From the NCBI GenBank assembly GCA_946478645.1, contig CAMLCW010000005.1:1-38755 (forward strand): a DNA stretch of 38,755 bases, given 5' to 3'. The notes below the pieces were generated by a model that ran no database searches, had not been told where the DNA came from, and was given only the letters and a program-made list of their open reading frames with translations. The position numbers and the translations under genes were made by a program. The DNA is from an uncultured Variovorax sp. GTDB lineage: Bacteria; Pseudomonadota; Gammaproteobacteria; Burkholderiales; Burkholderiaceae. Of the stretch, positions 1 through 8,155 are shown one piece after another (positions within the stretch are counted from its first letter, which is position 1; the number at the start of each line of letters is the position of its first letter).

Positions 1-686
1 GCGCTGCGCTCGCGCAGGTAGGCCAGGATCGGCGCGGTGGTGCGGTCGATCTCGTCGTGAATGCCGCGCCGCGCCACGTCGCCGTCGCGCTTGCGCAGGC
101 CGCGCAGCACCATCAGCTGCGGATGCTGCTTGCGCGGCTGGCCGAGCGCATGGGTCTGCAGCGCCTTCATCAGCGGCCCGCACTGCAGCCACAGGCCCTC
201 GACCATGCGCTGCAGCACCGGCATGCGCGCAAGCGCATACACCGCCATGTGGAAGCGCTCGGCCTCGAGCAGCTCGCCGGCCGTGTCGCCGGCCTCGCGC
301 AACGCGGCCATGCGCGCGTGGATGGCTTCGAGCTGCTTCACGTCTTCGGTGCCGGCGCGCGGCGCGGCGCGCGCGGCGGCCTCGCCCTCGAGCATCAGGC
401 GCAGCCTGCGCACCTCGGCAAAGCGCTCTTCGCTCATCACGGGCACGCGCACCGAATGGTGGCCGACCTGTTCGAGCGCCTGTTCGGAGATCAGCCGCGC
501 CAAGGCTTCGCGCACCGGCGTCGGGCTGATGCCCATCTCGGCCGCGAGGTCGCGCAGCTTGAGCTTTTCGCCCGGCGCGAAGCGGCCGGCCTTGAGGTCG
601 CGGCAGAGGCGGTTGTAGGCCTGCGCGTTGAGGCTCTCGCGCGTGAGGGGGGTGTCTTCCATGGCGTCCTGGCCGGCACGCGGCAT
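1..686 (-). CDS. GntR-family regulator with FCD domain (partial, C-terminus off window)
   Basis: Reading leftward from ATG at 686, this frame encodes an N-terminal winged helix-turn-helix (residues about 15-75, including ISPTPVREALARL) and then an all-helical FCD ligand domain with EVRRLRLMLEGEAA near residues 95-110. Both are hallmarks of FadR/FCD GntR regulators, which usually repress neighbouring catabolic operons until an acid or acyl-CoA effector binds. The start at 686 is preceded by GAAGGGAAGG at suitable spacing; an in-frame ATG at 662 is a weaker alternative. About 228 codons are visible with no stop, so the protein is almost complete. It is the last gene of the leftward CoA operon and has its own AT-rich upstream element. 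Family assignment is firm; the effector is unknown. Confidence 0.88.
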   Translation of the reverse strand, partial: MPRAGQDAMEDTPLTRESLNAQAYNRLCRDLKAGRFAPGEKLKLRDLAAEMGISPTPVREALARLISEQALEQVGHHSVRVPVMSEERFAEVRRLRLMLEGEAAARAAPRAGTEDVKQLEAIHARMAALREAGDTAGELLEAERFHMAVYALARMPVLQRMVEGLWLQCGPLMKALQTHALGQPRKQHPQLMVLRGLRKRDGDVARRGIHDEIDRTTAPILAYLRERS

Positions 687-710
687 GCGCGCCTTCCCTT
701 CAAAAATAGC

Positions 711-729
711 GTATATGTTATGTCGTATC
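711..729. promoter_or_regulatory. Candidate GntR operator, regulator-gene copy
   Basis: The element GTATATGTTATGTCGTATC lies in the 50-bp gap between the hydratase stop (737) and the GntR start (686). It is strikingly AT-rich for this genome and matches 15 of 19 positions of the element at 4413-4431. Its position directly upstream of the regulator suggests autoregulation. The match is seen in the sequence; the binding role is inferred. Confidence 0.5.
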
Positions 730-736
730 GGCGCCG

Positions 737-1555
737 TCAGCGGCCGGTGAAGGCAGGCGGGCGCTTCTCGAGGAAGTGCGCCACGCCCTCGCGAAAATCT
801 TCGCTCGCGAACGAAGCCTGCATCTCCTCGTCGGCGCGGCGCCATGCGGTGTCCAGGTCCTGGAACAGGCTGTCGTACACCTGGCGCTTGATCACGCCGA
901 TCGATCGCGGCGAGGCGTTCTGCGTCATCTCGCGCGCCATCGCCTGCACCTGCGCGAGGAAGTCCTGCGCGGGCAGCGGCTTCACCAGGCCCAGCGCCGC
1001 GGCCTCGGCCGTCACGATGGTGCGGCCCGACAGCAGCAGGTCGAGCGCATTGGTCGGCCCGACGAGCCGCGGCAGCATCCACGAGATGCCGTGCTCGGCG
1101 ATCAGTCCGCGCCTGGCGAAGGCGGTGGTGAGCTTCTGGCCTTCGGCCATGCAGCGGAAGTCGCAGAACACCGCCATGCACAGGCCGATGCCCGCGATCG
1201 GCCCGTTGATGGCCGCGAAGATCGGCTTGCGCACGCGCAAGAGATAGCTGAAGCGCCAGGCGTAGTTGGCTTCGATGCCGTCCCCGCGCGGGGCCGCAGG
1301 CGCGGCGGCCGCATTGCCCACATCGGCCCCGGCCGCGCCCGCCTCGAGGATGTCCATGTCGGCGCCCGCGCAGAAGCCGCGCCCCGCGCCCGTCACCACG
1401 ATCGCGCGCACCTGGTCGTCGGCCTCGGCCGCCTCGACGGCCTGGCGGAACTCGCTTTCCATGCGGTGCGTCCACGCGTTGAGCTTGTCGGGCCGATTCA
1501 GCGTGAGCGTGAGCACGCGGTCTTCGGTGGCCACGCTGATGTCCTGGTAGGTCAT
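737..1555 (-). CDS. Enoyl-CoA hydratase/isomerase family protein
   Basis: This 272-residue crotonase-fold protein has the N-terminal LTLNRPDKLNA signature, the oxyanion-hole segment GRGFCAGADMDILEAG (about 59-74) and the second CoA/oxyanion segment INGPIAGIGL (about 116-125). It likely acts on a CoA thioester in the cytoplasm. By my alignment the two glutamates of classical enoyl-CoA hydratases (Glu144/Glu164 of the mammalian enzyme) are replaced by Gly150 and Asp172, while Glu154 sits in IAEHG. The chemistry may therefore be isomerase- or hydrolase-like rather than simple hydration. ATG at 1555 is chosen because GGAAGGG precedes it; ATG at 1564 would overlap that ribosome site. It follows the SDR by 20 nt in the leftward operon. 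Confidence 0.88.
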   Translation of the reverse strand: MTYQDISVATEDRVLTLTLNRPDKLNAWTHRMESEFRQAVEAAEADDQVRAIVVTGAGRGFCAGADMDILEAGAAGADVGNAAAAPAAPRGDGIEANYAWRFSYLLRVRKPIFAAINGPIAGIGLCMAVFCDFRCMAEGQKLTTAFARRGLIAEHGISWMLPRLVGPTNALDLLLSGRTIVTAEAAALGLVKPLPAQDFLAQVQAMAREMTQNASPRSIGVIKRQVYDSLFQDLDTAWRRADEEMQASFASEDFREGVAHFLEKRPPAFTGR

Positions 1556-1575
1556 GCCGTGCATCCCTTCCGCGC

Positions 1576-2346
1576 TCAGGCTTCGCCGCCGATGGTGGCG
1601 CCGCCGTCGATCACGATGGTGGTGCCGGTGATGAAGCGCCCCGCGTCCGAGCCCAGCAGCAGCGCCGCGCCCGCGATGTCCTCCGGGTCGCCGATGGCGT
1701 TGAGCGGGCTCGATGCGAGCGCCGCCGCCAGGGTCTGCGGGTTGTCCCAGAGCGCCTTCGCGAAGTCGGTCTTGATCAGCCCGGGCGCGATGCAGTTGGT
1801 GCGCACGCCCTGCTTTCCCCATTCGAGCGCGAGGTTGCGCGCCAGCTGCATGTCGGCCGCCTTCGAGATCGCATAGGCGCCGAGCACGCGCGAGCCGGTG
1901 AGCCCGGCGATCGAGCTGATGATGACGATCGAGCCGCCGCCGCGCTCGGCCATGCCCGGCGCCACGCGGTTGACCAGCCAGAGGTTGGAGCGGATGTTGA
2001 CGTCCATCACCTTCGAGAAGGCCTCGTCGCTGATGCCCGACATCGGGCCGTAATACGGGTTCACCGCCGCGTTGCACACCAGCACGTCGACCGGCCCGAA
2101 CGCTTCTTCGGTGCGGTCGACCAGCGCCGCCACCTGCTCCTTGCTGGAGATGTTGCACGGGATGGCGGTGGCCTCGAGCCCCTCGCCGCGCAGCTCGGCC
2201 ACGAGGGCCTCGCAGGCCTCGGCCTTGCGGCTCGTGACGACCACGCGCGCGCCCGCGCGGGCATAGGCGATCGCGATGGCGCGGCCGATGCCGCGCGACG
2301 AGCCGGTGACGATGGCGGTCTTGCCCTTGAGAGAAAAGCGGTCCAT
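1576..2346 (-). CDS. SDR-family oxidoreductase (3-oxoacyl-ACP/3-hydroxyacyl-CoA reductase-like)
   Basis: This 256-residue classical short-chain dehydrogenase has the NAD(P)-binding motif TGSSRGIG (14-21), CNAAVN near 91-96, catalytic Ser145, and the Y158-x3-K162 pair in AYAISK. It ends with the usual IDGG segment. Such enzymes interconvert hydroxyl and keto groups, here plausibly the hydroxyacyl-CoA made by a neighbouring hydratase. ATG at 2346 is preceded by GAAGGAGAC; a longer frame start at 2403 would run into the upstream gene. It sits 13 nt downstream of one crotonase-family gene and 20 nt upstream of another, so the three are almost certainly one transcript. The substrate cannot be read from the sequence. 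Confidence 0.9.
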   Translation of the reverse strand: MDRFSLKGKTAIVTGSSRGIGRAIAIAYARAGARVVVTSRKAEACEALVAELRGEGLEATAIPCNISSKEQVAALVDRTEEAFGPVDVLVCNAAVNPYYGPMSGISDEAFSKVMDVNIRSNLWLVNRVAPGMAERGGGSIVIISSIAGLTGSRVLGAYAISKAADMQLARNLALEWGKQGVRTNCIAPGLIKTDFAKALWDNPQTLAAALASSPLNAIGDPEDIAGAALLLGSDAGRFITGTTIVIDGGATIGGEA

Positions 2347-2359
2347 GCGGGTGTCTCCT

Positions 2360-3157
2360 TCAGCGATTGACGAACTTCGGTGCGCGCTTCTCGACGAACG
2401 CACGCGCGGCTTCCTGGTGGTCTTCGGTCATGCCGCAGCGGATGTGGCGGATGGCCTCGTGGTCGAGCGCCTGCGCCAGCGTGGCGCCCTGCTCGGCCGC
2501 GTTCAGGTTGGCCTTGATGTGGCCGAGCGTGATCGACGGGCCGTCGGCCAGCTGTCGTGCGAGCGCGCGCCCCTCGGCGTCGAGCTCGGCGTCGGGCACC
2601 ACGCGCGTGACCAGCCCCATCTGCAGCGCCTCGTCGGCCTTCACCACCGGCGACAGCAGCGCGAAGGCACGCGCGCGCGGGCCCAGCAGCTTGGTCAGGA
2701 AGTAGGTGCTGCCGAAGTCGCCCGACAGCCCCACCTTGGCAAAGGCCGAGGTGAGCTTGGCGCTGTCGCTCGCGAGCAGCAGGTCGCAGGCGAGCGCGAG
2801 CGACAGGCCCGCGCCCGCGGCGGCGCCGCGCACCACGGCGAGGGTCGGCTTGGGCATCTCGTGCAGCAGCCGCGCGCATTCCATGTGCTCGCGCAGCTGC
2901 AGCGTGCGCGACTCCAGCGTGTGGCGCGTCGCATCGTCCTCGGCCATCGCCTTCACGTCGCCCCCAGCGCAGAAGGCGCGGCCCGCGCCGGTCAGCACGA
3001 CGGCGCGCACCGCCGTGTCGACCGCCGCGCGGCGCAGCGCCGCGAGCAGCGCCTCGGTCATCGGCACGGTCAGCGCATTGAGGCGCTCGGGCCGGTTCAT
3101 CGTGAGCGTGAGAACGCCCTGCTCGAAGTGCTCGACGAGTTCCTGGGTGGTGGCCAT
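2360..3157 (-). CDS. Enoyl-CoA hydratase/isomerase family protein (second copy)
   Basis: This 265-residue crotonase-fold protein has LTMNRPERLNAL (18-30), the oxyanion segment GRAFCAGGDVKAM (59-71) and RGAAAGAGLSLALACD (110-125). The catalytic region reads GLSGDFGSTYFL, placing Asp148 where isomerases of the PaaG type (1,2-epoxyphenylacetyl-CoA isomerase) carry an aspartate. An isomerase, or a hydratase with unusual residues, is therefore possible. It is clearly diverged from the hydratase at 737-1555, so the two probably do different steps. ATG at 3157 is preceded by AGGAGACACATCCCCC. It lies 46 nt after the CoA-transferase gene and 13 nt before the SDR gene. Confidence 0.9.
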   Translation of the reverse strand: MATTQELVEHFEQGVLTLTMNRPERLNALTVPMTEALLAALRRAAVDTAVRAVVLTGAGRAFCAGGDVKAMAEDDATRHTLESRTLQLREHMECARLLHEMPKPTLAVVRGAAAGAGLSLALACDLLLASDSAKLTSAFAKVGLSGDFGSTYFLTKLLGPRARAFALLSPVVKADEALQMGLVTRVVPDAELDAEGRALARQLADGPSITLGHIKANLNAAEQGATLAQALDHEAIRHIRCGMTEDHQEAARAFVEKRAPKFVNR

Positions 3158-3203
3158 GGGGGATGTGTCTCCTGAAGTGTGTTGATTGCGTCGATGATGA
3201 ATC

Positions 3204-4388
3204 TCAGAGCGCGCCGCCGGCATGCAGCGCGCGCACGCGCTCCTCGCCCCAGCCGAGCCAGTCGCGCAGTACCTCGTCGCCATGCGCGCCGACCGCCGGC
3301 ATGGCGCTGCGGATCTCGAGCGGGGTGTCCGAAAGATGGATCGTCACGCCCTGCACAGGCACCGACGTGGCGCCGAACGGAATGTCGGCGATCGCGCCGC
3401 GATGACGCAGCTGCGGGTTGTCGACCACCTCGTCGATGGTCGCGACCTTGGCGCAGGGCACGCCCTCGGCCTCGAGCCGCGCCACGATCGTGTCGGCCTC
3501 ATGCGCGAGCATCCATTCGGCGACCAGGCCCTCGACCGCGTCGCGGTGTTCGAGGCGCGAGGCCATCGAGGCAAAGCGCGCATCGTCCAGCAGCCCGGGC
3601 TGCTGCATCGCGCGCACCACGCGCGGAAACATGTTGTCGTCGCCGCCGACCATCAGCACGTAGCGGCCATCGCGCGTCGCGAAGGTGTTCGACGGCGCCA
3701 CGAAGCGGTCGCGGTTGCCCACGCGCGTCATCGTGGTGCCGAAGAGCTTCTGCTGCGGAATGGCGGTCATGAGCATCGAGGCCGCGCTCTCGAGCAGCGA
3801 CACGTCCACCAGTTGGCCCTTGCCCGAGGCGTGGCGCGCGTTGAGCGCCGCGAGGATGCCGAGCGCCGCGTACATGCCGGTGGTGTAGTCGCACATGAAC
3901 GAGCCCAGCATGGTCGGCGGTCCATCGGGCGCGCCCGTCAGGTCCATGAGCCCGCTCATCGCCTGCGCCACGCCGTCGAAGCATTGCTTGTTGGCGAGCG
4001 GCCCGTCCTGCCCGAAGCCCGAGATCCGCGCCATCACGAGCCGCGGGTTGAGCGCGTGCACGGTGTCCCAGCCCAGGCCCATGCGCTCCATCGTGCCGGG
4101 GCGGAAGTTCTCGACCAGCACGTCGGCCGCCGCCACCAGCTCGCGCAGCACGCGCTGGCCGTCGGCATGGCGCAGGTCGATCGCGAGGCTCTTCTTGTTG
4201 CGGTTGACCACGAAGCTGTAGAGGCTCTGGCCCTCCACCGCCGGCAGCGCGCGGCGTGCGTACTCACCCTCGCCCGGCGGCTCGATCTTGACCACCTCGG
4301 CGCCCATGTCGCCGAGCATCATGGCGCAGTAGGGTCCCGCGATGAAGCGCGAGAGATCGAGCACGCGCAGTCCGGCAAGCGATGTCAT
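3204..4388 (-). CDS. CaiB/BaiF family CoA-transferase
   Basis: This 394-residue class III CoA-transferase opens with GLRVLDLSRFIAGPYCAMMLGDMGAEVVKIE-type family residues (7-36). It carries NRNKKSLAIDLR (63-73), ENFRPG (93-98), and Asp167 in MCDYTTGMYAAL, which corresponds to the catalytic aspartate of formyl-CoA transferase. These enzymes move CoA from a donor thioester to a free carboxylic acid, so this gene probably activates the pathway substrate. It is the first gene of the leftward operon, with the AT-rich element at 4413-4431 just upstream. ATG at 4388 is preceded by ACGGAGACAAGG. Length is normal for the family. Confidence 0.93.
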   Translation of the reverse strand: MTSLAGLRVLDLSRFIAGPYCAMMLGDMGAEVVKIEPPGEGEYARRALPAVEGQSLYSFVVNRNKKSLAIDLRHADGQRVLRELVAAADVLVENFRPGTMERMGLGWDTVHALNPRLVMARISGFGQDGPLANKQCFDGVAQAMSGLMDLTGAPDGPPTMLGSFMCDYTTGMYAALGILAALNARHASGKGQLVDVSLLESAASMLMTAIPQQKLFGTTMTRVGNRDRFVAPSNTFATRDGRYVLMVGGDDNMFPRVVRAMQQPGLLDDARFASMASRLEHRDAVEGLVAEWMLAHEADTIVARLEAEGVPCAKVATIDEVVDNPQLRHRGAIADIPFGATSVPVQGVTIHLSDTPLEIRSAMPAVGAHGDEVLRDWLGWGEERVRALHAGGAL

Positions 4389-4412
4389 GGTGGCCTTGTC
4401 TCCGTTGATTTT

Positions 4413-4431
4413 GTATTTGTTATATCATATT
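4413..4431. promoter_or_regulatory. Candidate GntR operator in the divergent promoter
   Basis: GTATTTGTTATATCATATT lies between the divergent CoA-transferase (start 4388) and VOC gene (start 4481). Its core TGTTATATCA is nearly self-complementary, as expected for a dimeric FCD-GntR protein. It matches 15 of 19 positions with the element at 711-729. An AT-rich stretch in this genome also suits a promoter, and the element overlaps plausible -10 sequences on both strands. Regulation of both divergent units by the local GntR protein is inferred. Confidence 0.5.
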
Positions 4432-4480
4432 CAAAACCACGGCATTCCGGGCATCCGGAACAAAAAGGAGACACGCCTCG

Positions 4481-5299
4481 ATGACGAACACCCCGCCCGC
4501 ACCGCCACCCGAACACTACCTGCGCCTGCGCCAGCTCTGCCTCGTGGCACGCGAACTGGCCCCGGTCGAGCAAGACCTTTGCGCGGTGTTCGACGTGCGC
4601 GTCTGCCACCGCGACCCGGAGGTCGGCCAGTTCGGCCTGCACAACGCGCTGATGCCCTTCGGCAGCAGCTTCGTCGAGGTGGTGGCGCCGGTCGCCGAAG
4701 GCACCGCGGCCGGGCGCTATCTGGCGCGGCGCCGCGGCGACGGCGGCTACATGGTCATCCTCGACAGCGAGGCCCTGCCGCGCTGGCGTGCGCACGTGGC
4801 CGAGGTCGGCGTGCGCATCGCCGCGCCACTCGCGCTCGGCGACTACGAAGGCATGCAGCTGCATCCGCGCGACACCGGCGGCGCGCTGCTCGAGATCAAC
4901 ACCACCTTGAACGGGGCCGACCTGCAGGGCCCCTACTGGTCGGCGGGCCCGCATTGGCGCGATGCGGTGCGGCGCACGCGCGTGAGCGGCATTTCGGGCG
5001 CGGTGCTCCAGTCCGACGACCCGGCCGCGCTCGCCGAGCGCTGGGGCCGCATCCTCGCGCGGCCCGCCACGCGCAGCGCCGACGAGGCCGCGGGCTGGGA
5101 GGTCGGCCTGGACAACGCGACGCTGCACTTCGTCCACGCGGACGACGGCCGCGGCGAAGGCCTGCGCGGCATCGTGGTCGATGCGCACGACCCCGACGCG
5201 ATACGCGCCGCCGCGACCTCGCGCGGACTGCAGGCCGATGCACGGGGCGTGCACGTCGGCGGCGTGCATTTCATCCTGCGCCCGATCACCACCGATTGA
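4481..5299 (+). CDS. VOC-superfamily (glyoxalase-like) protein
   Basis: This 272-residue protein begins with LRLRQLCLVARELAPVEQDLCAVF, the usual opening beta-alpha unit of a vicinal-oxygen-chelate domain. It continues with HNALMPFGSSFVEVVAPV (about 53-70) and GALLEINTT, and a second weaker half ends in GVHFILRPI. The arrangement suggests two paired VOC modules, a fold used for metal-dependent isomerases, epimerases and dioxygenases. Candidate metal ligands include His53 and the glutamates in VEVV and LLEIN. Divergent from the CoA-transferase and 13 nt before an acyl-CoA dehydrogenase, it may be an epimerase or lyase in the same pathway. ATG at 4481 is preceded by AAAAAGGAGAC. Confidence 0.78.
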   Translation: MTNTPPAPPPEHYLRLRQLCLVARELAPVEQDLCAVFDVRVCHRDPEVGQFGLHNALMPFGSSFVEVVAPVAEGTAAGRYLARRRGDGGYMVILDSEALPRWRAHVAEVGVRIAAPLALGDYEGMQLHPRDTGGALLEINTTLNGADLQGPYWSAGPHWRDAVRRTRVSGISGAVLQSDDPAALAERWGRILARPATRSADEAAGWEVGLDNATLHFVHADDGRGEGLRGIVVDAHDPDAIRAAATSRGLQADARGVHVGGVHFILRPITTD

Positions 5300-5312
5300 G
5301 AGGAGACACCCG

Positions 5313-6509
5313 ATGGACCTGGCCTTCACACCCGAGGAGCGCGCCTTCGCCGACGAGGTGCGTTCCTTCATCAAGGACAACCTGCCGCGCGACATCTCCC
5401 GCCGCGTGGCGCACGACCTGCACCTGCAGCGAGAGGACTTCATGCGCTGGCAGCAGATCCTCGGGCGCCGCGGCTGGCATGCCTACACCTGGCCCGTGTC
5501 GCAGGGCGGCCCGGGCTGGAGCGCGACACAGCGCTACATCTTCGAGACCATCAGCGCCGAGCTCGACTGCCCCACGATCCAGCCCTTCGGGCCGCGCATG
5601 GTCGGGCCGGTGATCTTCAATTTCGGCAGCGAGGCGCAGCAGGCGCAGCACCTGCCCGGCATCCGCGACTCGACCGTGTGGTGGTGCCAGGGCTACTCGG
5701 AGCCCGCCTCGGGCTCGGACCTGGCCTCGCTCGCCACGCGCGCCGAAGACCGCGGCGACCACTACCTCGTCAACGGCCAGAAGATCTGGACCTCGTACGC
5801 GCACTATGCCGACTGGATGTTCTGCCTGGTGCGCACCCGCCGCGACGCCAAGGCGCAGCACGGCATTTCGTTCCTGCTGATCGACATGAAGTCGCCCGGC
5901 ATCGTGGTGCAGCCGATCCCCATGCTCGAAGGCACGCATTCGTTCAACGCCGTGTTCCTGACCGACGTGAAGGTGCCCAAGGCCAACCTGGTCGGCGAAG
6001 AGGGCCAGGGCTGGACCTACGCCAAGTTCCTGCTCGAGCACGAGCGGGTCGAGAATTCCAACATCGGCTTCTCGACCTTCGCGATGCGCCGGCTGCACCG
6101 CATCGCTTCGGCCACGCTGCACCGCGGACGGCCGCTCATCGAAGACCCGGTGTTCCGCGCCAAGGTGTCGGCCACCGAGGCGCAGCTCAAGGCGCTCGAG
6201 ATGACCACGCTGCGCGCGCTCTCGAGCATGGGCAGCGGCAGCTCGCCGGGGGCGGGGCTGGCGTCGGCGCTGAAGATCCGCGGCACCGAAATCGGCCAGC
6301 GCATCACCGAGCTGATCTTCGAAGCCGCCGGCCCCGAGAGCCAGGTGCTCGACGCGGCCGAGGCGCGCGGCGAAGGCGAGCTCGACGGCATCGGCGCGAG
6401 CCTGCATGGCGCGGCGCCCAACTACTTCTGGCGCCGCGCGATGTCGATCTACGGCGGCAGCAACGAGATCCAACGCAACATCATCGCGAAGCGCGAGCTG
6501 GGGTTGTAA
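5313..6509 (+). CDS. Acyl-CoA dehydrogenase family protein
   Basis: This 398-residue flavoenzyme has the three-part acyl-CoA dehydrogenase layout: an N-terminal helical domain beginning MDLAFTPEERAFADEVRSF, a middle beta domain with the FAD-contacting stretch CQGYSEPASGSDLASL (125-140) and KIWTSYAHYADW (157-168), and a C-terminal helical domain ending in YGGSNEIQRNIIAK (380-393). It should introduce a 2,3-double bond into an acyl-CoA using FAD and an electron-transfer flavoprotein. ATG at 5313 has GAGAGGAGAC upstream. Its product would feed the crotonase and SDR enzymes of the divergent operon, completing a beta-oxidation-like set apart from a thiolase, which is not seen here. Confidence 0.93.
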   Translation: MDLAFTPEERAFADEVRSFIKDNLPRDISRRVAHDLHLQREDFMRWQQILGRRGWHAYTWPVSQGGPGWSATQRYIFETISAELDCPTIQPFGPRMVGPVIFNFGSEAQQAQHLPGIRDSTVWWCQGYSEPASGSDLASLATRAEDRGDHYLVNGQKIWTSYAHYADWMFCLVRTRRDAKAQHGISFLLIDMKSPGIVVQPIPMLEGTHSFNAVFLTDVKVPKANLVGEEGQGWTYAKFLLEHERVENSNIGFSTFAMRRLHRIASATLHRGRPLIEDPVFRAKVSATEAQLKALEMTTLRALSSMGSGSSPGAGLASALKIRGTEIGQRITELIFEAAGPESQVLDAAEARGEGELDGIGASLHGAAPNYFWRRAMSIYGGSNEIQRNIIAKRELGL

Positions 6510-6518
6510 GCTGGCGGG

Positions 6519-6980
6519 ATGGCATCGGACACCCCCGACCTCGATCGCTTCGTGACGGCGCAGGCGCCCGTCTACGCGCAGGTCTGCGCCGAGCTCGCCG
6601 CGGGGCACAAGCGGAGCCACTGGATGTGGTTCGTCTTTCCGCAGCTGCGCAGCCTCGGCCGCAGCGCCACCGCACGTTTCTTCGGGCTCGAAGGCGCACA
6701 GGAGGCCGCGGCCTACTGGGCGCACCCGCTGCTTTCGCAGCGGCTGCGGCATTGCGCGCAGCTGGTGCTGGCCATCGAGGGCCGCAGCGCGAACGACGTC
6801 TTCGGCTCGCCCGACGATCTGAAGCTGCGTTCGTGCATGACGCTGTTCGAGGTGGTCGCGCCCGGCGAGCCGGCGTTCCGCGAAGTACTCGCGCGCTTCT
6901 ACGGCGGTGTGCGAGACCCGGCCACGCTCGACCTTCTCGGCCGCGGCGATGCGGCAGGACCGCAGCCGCCCACGGCGTAG
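6519..6980 (+). CDS. DUF1810 family protein
   Basis: This 153-residue protein matches the DUF1810 pattern: DLDRFVTAQAPVY near the start, then AGHKRSHWMWFVFPQLRSLG (29-48) and the CMTLFEVV segment near 108-115. No biochemical role is established for the family as far as I know. The start is 9 nt after the acyl-CoA dehydrogenase stop, so it is probably read from the same transcript, although there is no obvious functional link to fatty-acid chemistry. No signal peptide or membrane segment is visible. Confidence 0.85.
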   Translation: MASDTPDLDRFVTAQAPVYAQVCAELAAGHKRSHWMWFVFPQLRSLGRSATARFFGLEGAQEAAAYWAHPLLSQRLRHCAQLVLAIEGRSANDVFGSPDDLKLRSCMTLFEVVAPGEPAFREVLARFYGGVRDPATLDLLGRGDAAGPQPPTA

Positions 6981-7102
6981 CGCGTCGCCCTTGTCCGACC
7001 CGCACACGGGCGCCCGGCGTGCAAGCGGCCGCCAATCAGGCCCCGAGCATGCACGGTCAGGCCGGTAGCGAGCCGGCCCGGCCGACCCAGGAGACCTCGC
7101 CC

Positions 7103-8155
7103 ATGCAAGCCGACACGACGACCACCCCCGCCGAACCCACCCGCCATCCCGACGCGCCGCTGCGCGGCAAGACCATTGTTCTCACCGGCGCCTCCAGCGG
7201 CATCGGCCATGCGGCCGCGCTCGCGTTCGCGGCCCAGGGCGCCTCGCTGGTGCTCGCGGCGCGCGCATCGGGCGCGCTGCAGTCCGTGGCCGATGCCTGC
7301 ACGGCGCTCGGCGCGCCCGCGGTGGCGGTGCCCACCGACGTGACCGACGCATCGGCCGTGGCGGAACTCGCGCGCACCGCGATCCTGCGCTTCGGGCGCG
7401 TCGACGTGTGGATCAACAACGTGGGCGTGGGCGCGGTGGGCCGCTTCGAAGACACGCCGATGGACGCCCACCGGCGTGTGATCGAGACCAACCTGCTCGG
7501 CCACATCCACGGCGCGCACGCGATCGTGCCGCACTTCCGCGCGCGCCGCAGCGGCACGCTGGTCAACATGATCTCGATCGGCGGCTGGGTCTCGGCGCCG
7601 TTCGCGACCGCCTACAGCGCCAGCAAGTTCGGGCTGCGCGGTTTTTCGGAAGCGCTGCGCGCAGAGCTGCGCGACATGCCCCAGGTGCATGTCTGCGAGG
7701 TGTTCCCGACCTTCGTCGACAGCCCCGGCATGGCGCACGGAGCCAACTACAGCGGGCGCAGCGTGCGGCCGCCGCCGCCGATGGTCGATCCGCGCCGCGT
7801 GGCCGATGCGCTGGTCGAGCTGGCCCAGGCCAGGCGGCCGCGCCGGCGCACCTACATCGGGGCGCCCGCGCGCCCGGGCATCCTCGCGCACGCGCTGGCA
7901 CCCGACCTGCTCGCGCGCTCGATGCGATGGCTCACGCAGATCGCACAGCGGCGCGCACGACCGGCCGGGTTGACGGACGGCAACCTGTTCGATGCTTCGC
8001 GCGGGCATGCAATCGACGGTGGCTTCCGCGCGCCATCGAAGCCGGCCACCAAGGCCACGCTCGGCATTGCCGGCGCGGCGCTGGTGCTGCTGGCCGTTGC
8101 GGTGCGCTCCGGGCGCCGCCGTCGCGGCAGCCCCCGGCGGCCCTCAGCTCTTTGA
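7103..8155 (+). CDS. SDR-family oxidoreductase with C-terminal membrane anchor
   Basis: This 350-residue SDR has TGASSGIG (28-35), INNVGVG (104-110), Ser158 and the Y171-x3-K175 catalytic pair in YSASKFG. Beyond the usual SDR core there are about 100 extra residues ending in a hydrophobic helix, ATLGIAGAALVLLAVAV (318-334), followed by an Arg-rich tail. The layout looks like a tail-anchored or inner-membrane-attached enzyme facing the cytoplasm. ATG at 7103 is favoured by AGGAGACC upstream; ATG at 7049 is in frame but lacks a clear ribosome site. The last 12 nt overlap, tail to tail, the opposing gene at 8144-8353. The substrate is unknown. Confidence 0.86.
   Translation: MQADTTTTPAEPTRHPDAPLRGKTIVLTGASSGIGHAAALAFAAQGASLVLAARASGALQSVADACTALGAPAVAVPTDVTDASAVAELARTAILRFGRVDVWINNVGVGAVGRFEDTPMDAHRRVIETNLLGHIHGAHAIVPHFRARRSGTLVNMISIGGWVSAPFATAYSASKFGLRGFSEALRAELRDMPQVHVCEVFPTFVDSPGMAHGANYSGRSVRPPPPMVDPRRVADALVELAQARRPRRRTYIGAPARPGILAHALAPDLLARSMRWLTQIAQRRARPAGLTDGNLFDASRGHAIDGGFRAPSKPATKATLGIAGAALVLLAVAVRSGRRRRGSPRRPSAL

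Noticed and set aside
57..1247. Long open frames on the strand opposite to the regulator and CoA operon.
   Set aside because: High GC content opens shadow frames. Their products are Arg/Ala/His-rich without motifs, while the opposite strand encodes clear family proteins.
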